The notes below the pieces were generated by a model that was not told the origin of the DNA, did no database searches, and saw only the letters and a list, made by a program, of their open reading frames with translations. A stretch of 64,000 nt of DNA from Eudorina sp. 2006-703-Eu-15 (lineage: Eukaryota > Chlorophyta > Chlorophyceae > Chlamydomonadales > Volvocaceae), in NCBI GenBank assembly GCA_003117195.1, contig BDSI01000072.1, positions 160,546 through 224,545 of the forward strand. Direction: 5' to 3'. Position numbers and translations under genes: made by a program. This document shows, piece by piece, positions 1 through 9,487 of this stretch (positions are counted from its first letter, which is position 1; each line of letters begins with the position of its first letter).

Positions 1-1935
1 GGTAGTAGACTCAGGATCAATCGTGCGGGGTTGCGGCGGTTGTACGGTACCATCAGACCGGTACGGACGCAGCAACGACACATGGAACACGTTGTGGAAA
101 CGATATCCCTCTGGTAACGTCAAACGTGCAGCCACTGGGTTGATCATCCGTTCGATAGGGAACGGGCCAATCCACTTAGGCATAAGCTTCTTAGAACCCT
201 TCAGGTTGAGGTTCTTGGTACTCAACAACACCTGTTGTCCCTCCGAGTACTCTACGGTTCGACGTTTCCGATTTTCAGTTTGTACCATGCGGTCCTGCGC
301 AGCTTGGAGGTTCCGCTTCGCGGTAGCCAAGCGCTTCGCGTAGGTATCCACGTAGTTCTTTGCCGCAGGTACGGCATCGCCCAAATCCAAAGTCAACGGG
401 GTCCGCGGGTGGAACCCGTAGTTCACGTAGGAAGGGCTAGTACCTGTCGAGCGGTTCTTGAGATTGTTGATCGCAAACTCGGCGGGGCCCAAGTAACGTT
501 CCCATTGCTTGGGTTCTTGACCGCAATAGGTTCGCAACATATCTCCCAAGATCCGGTTCATTCGTTCTGTCTGACCATCAGTCTGAGGATGAAATGCCGT
601 ACTGAGCGACTGTTTCGTACCAAGACGCTTCAGCAACGTTGACCAAAACGCTCCAGTGAATTTACTGTCGCGATCGGACACAACGGTGTCAGGCATTCCA
701 TGCAATCTAACCACAGCATCGAAGAATAGATCTGCGGTTTCTTCAGCGTCAATTTCTTTCTTGCATGGTCGTACATGCACCATCTTAGTCAATCGATCTA
801 CAAACACCACGAGGGAGTTGTATCCTTTCTGGGTCTGAGGTAATCCGAGTACGAAATCCATCGAGACACTTCCCCAAGGCCGTTCAGGGATCGGTAGGGG
901 TTGAGCCAAACCGTCAGGTTTCCCTGTTCGTGCCTTGTTACGCTGGCAAGTATCACACTTAGCCACGTAATCCGCAACGTCAGCTCGAAGCGTAGGCCAC
1001 CAAAAATTGCGTTCCACAGCATCAATGGTTCGGTCACGTCCCGGGTGTCCGGCCAACGTGTCATCATGGCAGCGTGAAATAATTTCCTGCTTCAAGTCTG
1101 GGTCGTTAGGTACGACAATGCGGTACTCGCACTCTCCCCCTTCCCGTTGAAAGAATCCGGCAGGATTCGCCAACAAGGAGCGAGTGTGCTGTTCGTTCTG
1201 GAACCAAGCATCTCGTTTCGTAGCTTCGGCAATGCGCGGCACGAGTGGGGGCGGCGCACGACCTTTTGACGAGCGACGGGTAGTCACAGCACAGAATACC
1301 ACAGCTGATGCCAAGGCGGGGTGGCGTGAGAGGGCGTCTGCCACCACGTTAAGTCGACCTGGGCGGTACTCCCACTCGAAGTCAAACTGCTCCAGAAACT
1401 CAACCCAGCGCGCTTGACGGCGGGTCAGATGGGCTTGAGTTTTCAAATACGTCAACGGGTGGTGGTCAGTCACTAAGCGGAACGGCACGCCGCTCTGCAA
1501 ATAGCAACGCCATTCGCGCAAGGCATTGATTACCCCGAGTAACTCTTGTTCACCCGTGCTGTAGTTCCGCTCAGCCGGGGAAAACTTCTTGCTTGTGAAC
1601 GCGACAGGGCGCTCATTTTGCAGCAGTACGGCGCCGGTGCCGTTCAACGAAGCGTCCGAGATGACCTCAAAAGGCTTCGTAAAGTCAGGGTAATGCAACA
1701 GCACGTCGCTAGCAAGACGTCGTTTGATTTCCTCAAACGCACGCAGTGCTTGTTCAGGTAGCGGGTTCGGTAATCGCGGGGCGCTGAACAGATCAGTCAG
1801 CGGTGCAGCTAGCGATCCGAATCCAGCGATAAAACGCCGGAAGTAATTAGCAAGTCCCACAAAAGACCGTAATTCAGATACGTCTTTGGGTACAGGCCAT
1901 TCACGGATCGTGCTGACTTTCTTTGGGTCCATGCG
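1..1935 (-). CDS. Gypsy pol, C-terminal part: RT thumb, RNase H, integrase
   Basis: The minus frame is open from about 1935 to the window edge and continues beyond it. It starts with RMDPKK, the sequence that normally follows the [13 protein letters not shown] block. RNase H is seen at [11 protein letters not shown] (about 1630-1665). The integrase has an HHCC zinc finger ([10 protein letters not shown] then CDTCQRNK, about 940-1065). Its DDE triad is SMDF (about 860), [10 protein letters not shown] (about 660-690) and [13 protein letters not shown] (about 545-590). A GPF/Y-type module ([10 protein letters not shown], about 150-185) follows near the window start. No stop was seen in the stretches translated. 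It is separated from the rest of pol by the inverted RT piece, so the locus cannot make one polyprotein as it stands. Confidence 0.85.
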
Positions 1936-2361
1936 ACGGTACCCGTTACCGCGAATCGATGACACTTTGGACCGTCTGGCGGGTGCAACGATCTTTACAG
2001 CACTTGACTTAGCCTCAGGCTATCACCAGCTACGGATTCATCCCGATGATGTACCTAAGACGGCGTTCACAACACCGTTAGGTCATTTTGAATGGCTTGT
2101 ACTGCCATTTGGATTATCGAATGCCCCTGCGACTTTTCAAACCCTGATGAATCGCATTTTCGCACCTTACTTGAACCGTTTCGTAACGGTATACCTCGAT
2201 GATATCCTGATCTTTTCGAAGACCCCAGAAGAACATGCGCAACACTTGCGGCTCGTTCTAAAAGTTTTGCAAGATCAACAATTGCACGTTAAGATGTCGA
2301 AATGCGATTGGTGGCGACCCGAGGTCAAATACCTTGGACACATCGTCGATGCGACTGGCAT
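1935..2361 (+). pseudogene. Inverted internal segment of the gypsy reverse transcriptase
   Basis: This plus-strand stretch encodes the RT palm: [17 protein letters not shown], then [36 protein letters not shown], the catalytic YLDD box ([11 protein letters not shown]) and [11 protein letters not shown]. It lies in the opposite direction to the rest of pol. The minus-strand reading frame stops fitting RT exactly at its two borders: RNKITVKN on the right side and RMDPKK on the left. Re-inverting it would give a continuous RT order. Both borders carry CATG (near 1930 and 2358). The palm frame is still open, so the inversion is young or is an assembly error. Confidence 0.85.
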
Positions 2362-3855
2362 GTTCTTAACCGTAATCTTGTTGCGAGCACGGTAATCGAT
2401 GCACATGCGAACTTCGCCAGTTTTCTTAGCCACGAATAAAATCGGGGCACCAAAAGGCGACGTAGAGGGCTGAATAAACCCTTTCTGAAGCAAGTCTTTA
2501 ACCTGCTTTTCAACTTCGGCGTTTTCTAACGGCGATAATCGCCATTGCGGTCGGAAAGCCGGTTGCGCATCGGGCACAAGCGGTACGGTGTGATGTACAC
2601 CTCGGTCCGGCGGCAATTCGGTAATAGGTGCGAACACCTGCGGAAATTCGTTCAGGATTTCAATTAGCGTATCGTTCTGCGCGATCTCCGGTGGAAATTC
2701 GAGCGCATTCAAGGCGGGCGCGGCGGAATCGACTGGCGTAGCGGTCGGCTTGACGACTACCAGTATTGCACGCGAGCCTTCAAGTTTCATGTCCCGAAAT
2801 GCACGCTTCGGGGACACTACGCTAGCGATTGCGGGTTGCGATTCAAGCAGCATAGCTTTCGGCATTGGTGGTGACGCAACGGGCGTCGGAGCACCAATCG
2901 CACGCAACGTAACGGATGATCCGTTCGGGCGAATCAACCGCAGTGTTGACTCAGCCGGTTTCAGTTCGCTTCGGTATCTTTTGAGAAAGTTCTGACCTAG
3001 CACGACATCGGCGGATGATGTCAAGGTCGGCAAGACAAGCAGGCGTACTTCGGCGCTAAACGAACCTAGCCTGAGTCTGGCCCGACATTCACCGAGGATC
3101 GGTGTTGTCGACGCATCGGCCAAACGAACTGGGGCGAACGGCGAAGGCGCTATGGTTATGCCGAGCCGATCGACAAAACGTTTGGCTACGAAACAATGAG
3201 TTGCACCGGAATCCGGCAAGACCCTCACTGACCTTTCACTGAGTTTTCCGGCGAAAACATCAAGTCGAGCTGAGTTGTCAGTTGAAGATAAGCAGCAGCG
3301 AGGCTCCATCCTCCTCTCAGCGGTTGGCGGGTCGTACCAAAGTTCCAGCGGCGACGTAGTTTCGCGCTGATGCGAACAATCTGAATTTTCTAAAGTCTCT
3401 CTAAAGAGTCGAGTACCGGCCGGGTAAGTATAAAGCAAAGTCATTCCGTTCAAATAAGTACGAAATTTGCCTTTCGTTGCTGGTGTAACAACACAAGCTG
3501 ATGTAGTAGGATCATGACTCTTGCAATGTCGGTAGTGTTTCAAGTAGGCTTCTAATTTGCGTTCGGGAACCTGAAGCCATACGGCGTGACCTGAGCAATC
3601 GATCGACGGGAAAGGGCGCGATTCTGAAGCGTAACGATTACACATGGCATCCGAGCCATCGTCTTTTGCATAAGCATCGAGCGTGAACGCTCGTCCCGTA
3701 CGCACTTCTATTTGCCCTAAGACACTGAAGTCGAACCGTCTAGTCTCGCAGACCGTCATCGGTGCTACGTCGGGAATATGGTACATCGGTTCGGTGTCCC
3801 CATCTGAACGGCTCTTCGCCCCAGCATAGTCGTCACTAACTAGCTGGGAAATCAC
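2362..3855 (-). CDS. Gypsy pol, N-terminal part: aspartic protease and RT fingers
   Basis: This ORF begins directly after the gag stop, so pol is in a separate frame or start from gag. Its first ~200 residues have no domain I can name. A retropepsin site follows ([19 protein letters not shown] active site), then a linker, then the RT entry ([49 protein letters not shown]). The frame runs on to 2275, but residues past KITVKN are antisense of the inverted RT palm and are not real RT sequence. Expression would give a protease with a truncated RT. Confidence 0.8.
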
Positions 3856-4784
3856 CTATTTCGCGTTCTTCTGAGGTGCGTCAAGGTCGGTGGTCCATTT
3901 CTTCGAGATGTGGCCTTTGAGACCGCAGCGGGTGCACAACCCGTTCTTCAAGTATAGATCCCACTCGTCTTTCGTCAATGCGCGTCCCTTGCGCTCAGAG
4001 TACGGGCTACGGCCCGACGTCGACGGTCCGGCACCGTCGTCATTCTTCGGCGCGGGTCTCGCGCGCTTGTTGACGGGTGTGAACCCGTCGTTCGGGCGCT
4101 TGCCCTGCTTTCGGTGGCGAGGGGTGCGGTCAGCAAAGGTATAGTTCAGTGCGGCACGAGAGCCTTGCTTTTGCAATTCCTGCAACTTCCGTTCTTCACC
4201 AACCGCATGGTCAATGAGCGCTTCAAGGCTTTCAAATTCTTTTCCGCGATAGTCAACACGACAGGGTGCTAACAATGGCGGGGTCAGTCCACGACGGAAA
4301 AGCATCAAGTGCCACCGTACGTCGGCGGAATGCGAAACGGCAATCGCTTCGCGGAATCGTGCGGCGTATTCAGCTACACCTTTCTGCGCATCCATTTTCA
4401 CCTTATTATCTAATAAGGATTGCATCTTATCGATCTTCTTATCACGCACCGTATCCACGAAACGCTTACGAAAAGCGTTGATGATCATGGCCGTTGTCAC
4501 GGTCTCCAGGTTCCCGGTGGTTTCCGAGAACGAATTGAGCCAGTCCGCCGCTTCTGGGTTGTCTTGGCAAGCGGCAAACATAACCGCGTAGGGATCTGCA
4601 TCCTTTCGCGGCTTCATGTAGAGCTCGTAGTATTTAATCACGTGCTCCGCGTTGGCGCCCTTCTTAAACTGTGGGGCGGTCAGTTTCGTAAAGGTTCTAG
4701 GATTGCCGTTCGGGTTGGCATCAATTCTGTTTACCTCGGGCAATGGTTCCCGTTGGGCATCTCGTTGGACTTCGGCGTGAACCG
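3856..4784 (-). CDS. Gypsy gag, copy A, 5' end missing
   Basis: The open frame runs from PEVNRIDANPNGN to the stop immediately upstream of pol. It includes the capsid-like stretch FKKGANAEHVIKYYELYMKP, DWLNSFSE and the C-terminal nucleocapsid. The zinc knuckle reads CTRCGLKGHISKKW, so the last Cys of the C-x2-C-x4-H-x4-C motif is Trp and zinc binding is doubtful. The N-terminal coiled-coil part present in copy C is missing because the sequence folds back into copy B at about 4784-4790. A full-length gag would be about 360 residues. Confidence 0.75.
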
Positions 4785-5510
4785 GCGTGATCGACGAGCT
4801 GGTTCGGGTTCACGCCGAAGTCCAACGAGATGCCCAACGGGAACCATTGCCCGAGGTAAACAGAATTGATGCCAACCCGAACGGCAATCCTAGAACCTTT
4901 ACGAAACTGACCGCCCCACAGTTTAAGAAGGGCGCCAACGCGGAGCACGTGATTAAATACTACGAGCTCTACATGAAGCCGCGAAAGGATGCAGATCCCT
5001 ACGCGGTTATGTTTGCCGCTTGCCAAGACAACCCAGAAGCGGCGGACTGGCTCAATTCATTCTCGGAAACCACCGGGAACCTGGAGACCGTGACAACGGC
5101 CATGATCATCGACGCTTTTCGTAAGCGTTTCGTGGATACGGTGCGTGATAAGAAGATCGATAAGATGCAATCCTTATTAGATAATAAGGTGAAAATGGAT
5201 GCGCAGAAAGGTGTAGCTGAATACGCCGCACGATTCCGCGAAGCGATTGCCGTTTCGCATTCCGCCGACCGTACGGTGGCACTTGATGCTTTTCCGTCGT
5301 GGACTGACCCCGCCATTGTTAGCACCCTGTCGTGTTGACTATCGCGGAAAAGAATTTGAAAGCCTTGAAGCGCTCATTGACCATGCGGTTGGTGAAGAAC
5401 GGAAGTTGCAGGAATTGCAAAAGCAAGGCTCTCGTGCCGCACTGAACTATACCTTTGCTGACCGCACCCCTCGCCACCGAAAGCAGGGCAAGCGCCCGAA
5501 CGACGGGTGC
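4060..5510. repeat. Large palindrome made of gag copies A and B
   Basis: About 700-720 bp of copy A (about 4062-4784) is the near-perfect reverse complement of copy B (about 4800-5508). The asymmetric centre is only about 15-20 bp (about 4785-4803). Visible differences are few: an Asn/Asp codon difference near 4483, a G/A difference in the arm ends, and one extra base near 5268. A short-loop inverted repeat of this size would be unstable in bacteria, and chimeric reads easily mimic it. Confidence 0.8.
4790..5508 (+). pseudogene. Gypsy gag, copy B, inverted and frameshifted
   Basis: This is the same gag sequence on the plus strand. It starts in IDELVRVHAEVQRDAQREP and ends in KQGKRPNDG, where it switches abruptly to the copy C strand near 5508. 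An extra C in the stretch around 5268 shifts the frame just after AIAVSHSAD, and the rest continues in another frame from VRWHLMLFRRGL. It therefore cannot encode a complete gag. Together with copy A it forms a large inverted repeat. Confidence 0.8.
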
Positions 5511-6649
5511 ACAACCCGTTCTTCAAGTATAGATCCCACTCGTCTTTCGTCAATGCGCGTCCCTTGCGCTCAGAGTACGGGCTACGGCCCGACGTCGACG
5601 GTCCGGCACCGTCGTCATTCTTCGGCGCGGGTCTCGCGCGCTTGTTGACGGGTGTGAACCCGTCGTTCGGGCGCTTGCCCTGCTTTCAGTGGCGAGGGGT
5701 GCGGTCAGCAAAGGTATAGTTCAGTGCGGCACGAGAGCCTTGCTTTTGCAATTCCTGCAACTTCCGTTCTTCACCAACCGCATGGTCAATGAGCGCTTCA
5801 AGGCTTTCAAATTCTTTTCCGCGATAGTCAACACGACAGGGTGCTAACAATGCATGGCGGGGTCAGTCCACGACGGAAAAGCATCAAGTGCCACCGTACG
5901 TCGGCGGAATGCGAAACGGCAATCGCTTCGCGGAATCGTGCGGCGTATTCAGCTACACCTTTCTGCGCATCCATTTTCACCTTATTATCTAATAAGGATT
6001 GCATCTTATCGATCTTCTTATCACGCACCGTATCCACGAAACGCTTACGAAAAGCGTCGATGATCATGGCCGTTGTCACGGTCTCCAGGTTCCCGGTGGT
6101 TTCCGAGAACGAATTGAGCCAGTCCGCCGCTTCTGGGTTGTCTTGGCAAGCGGCAAACATAACCGCGTAGGGATCTGCATCCTTTCGCGGCTTCATGTAG
6201 AGCTCGTAGTATTTAATCACGTGCTCCGCGTTGGCGCCCTTCTTAAACTGTGGGGCGGTCAGTTTCGTAAAGGTTCTAGGATTGCCGTTCGGGTTGGCAT
6301 CAATTCTGTTTACCTCGGGCAATGGTTCCCGTTGGGCATCTCGTTGGACTTCGGCGTGAACCCGAACCAGCTCGTCGATCCGACGGTTCGTCTCGGCGCG
6401 CTCGCGCTCAAAATCGGCCTGTTGCTGTGCCGTCTGTTGCTGGAAGGCCCTCATCTGATCGCTCAGCGCGGTCAGGGAGGCCAACACGGCATCGTTCGAG
6501 GCGGCCAGTCTGGCCTGAGCGTCTGGAAGGTCGGGGTCCCGCAACGGGTCATAATCGTCTGGCACAGCAGCAGCCATTTGCGCCAGCAAACAAAATAACG
6601 ATACGCAATTGGCGGTGTTAACACTCACCACGCTGGTCAAGCGTAACAC
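5509..6649 (-). pseudogene. Gypsy gag, copy C, with the N-terminus but frameshifted
   Basis: This copy carries the real gag start region. An ATG lies at 6649, with a more likely start at MAAAVPDDYDPLRDPDLP (6577). A Gln/Glu-rich coiled-coil stretch (FQQQTAQQQADFERERAE) follows, then the capsid region. Near 5850 there is a 4-bp insertion relative to copy A, which breaks the frame after FRRGLTPP. Downstream of the break the other frame carries on to the zinc knuckle and is cut at LKNGLCT (about 5510), where copy B begins in the opposite direction. Confidence 0.8.
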
Positions 6650-6699
6650 GCTTCAGCTGGTCGCACAGGGCCTGTTCGCCTGCTGCTGACATGCGTCGG

Positions 6700-8494
6700 A
6701 CAGCAGTAACTTGTCTAGCAGAACGTAATTCTACTTCCACTTAAATTAGTAACAGCGTCTCAATAGCGAGGTTGCTGAAACCCCAAAATGTTGTAGGTCT
6801 AGCTGTTAAACGTAAACGGTTTCAGACCGGTTTCGCTCCGGTAAGCATAGGATTCAGTGAGAGAACAACGTGTGTCAGACGTATTCAAGTTCTCCTCGTC
6901 CTAGCTCCCTTCCGAGGGGTTAGCCTCGTTGCTAAGAAGGCCGAAACGACTTCCGTACAGTTTCCATTCGATTGTAACCACCATAGGGTCCCTCGTAGCG
7001 GCGCCTCGTGGCGATACCGCTTCATGCCATGCCGATTAAGCACGCGTACTATTCTTACAGAATAGTCATTTCATATTCAGTTTTCCTTTTGCGCTCCTTA
7101 GGTCGCACAGCGACTAAGTACTCGCGCTGCAACAGGTTCTGGGTGTGTTTAAAGAAGAGACACGCCCGACCCGGTGTGTAAAAGAGAACCGAGCAGCGAG
7201 AAGCGAAGTGTGTGTGTGTGTGTGTGTTATTTAAGCAGGCAGAACAGGAGTGCGTGATATGTGAGGGGCCGAGTGGCGCCCAATAATTTGCCCGTATGCG
7301 TGCAGAATATACCCATTGCCCGACCCTTAAAGTGAATAGAAGGCTGCTGTGTCTGATGAGCGCTGTCGAGTTTTGGCGTGTGTGTGTATGTGTGCGCTGT
7401 ACCGTAACAGGGACTGGGACCCCCCGGGATCGCGCACCGATCATCCGCCAGCGCATCCGCCTCTGCTGCACGATCAGAGCTACGCAGCTACCTGCACAGA
7501 GTCCAGGCGGCAACACGCCCTTTGCTGACAACCCATTCTCAACGTGGCAACACGCCAGAGCCAGATCACCGCTGCCAAGTCCTGGTGCACGACCAAGATC
7601 CGGCGGTGACAACCCCGGCGGTGGCATTCGAACACGAGGGACTGGTCTCCTCCTCCAACAACCCCAAATCAACATCAATCGAAACCAACACAACCCACCA
7701 ACTCGGGGCCATGACAAGGACCGAAGCGACCGCCCACGCTGAATGCCTTTGCAGGCATCCAGTGCAGAAGGAGAAGCCAGAGGGCCGCGCATCTTCCGCG
7801 GCGCCCCCAGGTTACCAACACGTGTAATCACAGCGCGTCAAAGATCAATACATGTGCGACCCCTCCCGTCCCGTCATCACCCTATGAGTGGCCATCCTGC
7901 TACAAACCGAACCATGGCCCCGAAAAGCGGTAAAAAGCAGTACAACAAGGCGTCCGAAGCTCCACTCGAACCTTTCATAGTCAGCAGTCGTGAAGCATGC
8001 AGCATCAGCCTCTTTCTTTCGCTCATATTCCATACTTTCTCTCCCCCCCTCTCTCGCTTTCGTCTCACCTCTCTCCTTCACTCTGTCTCAACTCTCCCAC
8101 GACTGTCAACTCAACGGGCCGGAAAGGAAATCACCTCCACCTTCAACGGCTATCTCCCAGCCTCCCTCGCTCCCTCCCTCACCCCCTGCTGGGGCAGCCC
8201 GGACCTCCGCGGCCCCGTGCTTCGACACCCAAACACGTCCTGCGCACCCAAGACTGCCGAATGTTTGCAGCGTGCGAGGCGCAGCCAGTACCCACCCGCG
8301 TATGCCAATGCCGCACACTGCCCCTTGCCCGCCAGCGCCCACCGGCGCACTTGAACGTCACCGCCAGGACCGTGCCACGCGCCCGTGTCCCTTCCTGGTT
8401 TACTTCAGCGTTGGTTACCACACCAAAGGTTGGGCTGCCGCCACGTCGGGCTGCCGCCGCACCGCTACGCGCGCATGGCACTGCGGCGCCGTCG
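6700..8494. other. Non-coding stretch between gypsy element and SBDS
   Basis: No gene is recognised here. The stretch probably contains the element's 5' LTR and the SBDS 3' UTR, but neither boundary could be fixed. It holds a short GT tract (7209-7227) and T/C-rich low-complexity sequence (about 8010-8100). The ORFs in it show no conserved motif and overlap on both strands. Confidence 0.5.
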
Positions 8495-9277
8495 TCAAGC
8501 GGCCGCTTTGCTGGCCTGCAGCGCCATGCGGCGAGCGTTCGCGTAGGCGCCCACGCGCTCCCCGCTGGGGTGGAAGAACACGGCCTCCACCGTGTCGCCT
8601 TTGGTCCGTAACTCGACGGTCCAGCCGGGCTGTGTGCGGGTGCGGGCGAAACCCCGATGGGCACATGGAACAGACCCAACGCGGACAAGTCAGAAGAGGG
8701 ACCCCGGCATGACGTGGTGCGTGGGTGCGGGCACACACAGGCCTGTGTGTGGACGGCTTGAGAAGCCAACTAAGGCGCGAGTGTTCGCGGCCGACACGCC
8801 CTTCAGTCGTCCAAGCTGCGCGGCTCCCGGGCATGGCGGCCCCACCCTCTGCCCTCCGCAGCACCCCAAACTCGCCTGCAGCGCGTCCAGCTCCGCGAAC
8901 CGCTCCCTCCGCGATGCATGCTCCTCCGGTATCCCGCTGACTGGCCCGCGCGGGTACACCACCGCCGCCTGCGGCCCCGCCGCCCCGGCATCCGCGTCGG
9001 CCCCACCTCGTCGCCCCGCAACCGCTCCCCCCCGTGTCACCGGGGGCCGTGCGTTGCACCCCGCTCGCGGCCCTGCACCAGACACGTCTGGCCCTGCGGT
9101 CACACGAAGCAAAAAACAAGAGGTAGGGTGAGCGGGTCTCTTCTCTAAACACACAAGTTGCAATCCAGCTGCCGCAGACAAAGACGCCCAAACAGCAGCA
9201 CCCAGCAGCCGCACGGTGACGAGTACGCCCTTCGAAGGTCCCAGGCCTGGTGAGGCGCCCTTGCACATCGCGCGGCG

Positions 9278-9328
<51 letters not shown>

Positions 9329-9408
9329 AAATAAACCGAGAGACACGACTTGCGAGGACCCTAATTGCGCACGCGGACGAGTGAGGCCGTTGGCTGCGCA
9401 TTGCCGAC

Positions 9409-9487
<79 letters not shown>

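Larger units (their letters stand above)
1..6700 (-). mobile_element. Rearranged Ty3/gypsy LTR retrotransposon, left end cut by the window
   Basis: Read on the minus strand the order is gag, aspartic protease, reverse transcriptase, RNase H and integrase, which is the Ty3/gypsy order. The element has been scrambled. About 430 bp of the RT is inverted (about 1935-2361), and gag is present three times as minus, plus, minus (3856-4784, 4790-5508, 5509-6649). The 3' end and one LTR lie left of position 1, so the LTR pair cannot be compared and the right boundary near 6.7 kb is an estimate. No convincing primer binding site was found upstream of gag. Copy-to-copy differences are few, so the rearrangement is recent or comes from assembly. 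Confidence 0.85.

Noticed and set aside
6650..7100. A 5' LTR and tRNA primer binding site of the gypsy element
   Set aside because: No clear TG...CA borders or primer-like sequence were found, and the partner LTR is outside the window.
8495..8629. Firm assignment of the SBDS tail as a methyl-CpG-binding domain
   Set aside because: The resemblance is only a few positions, so it is kept as a weak suggestion in the findings.
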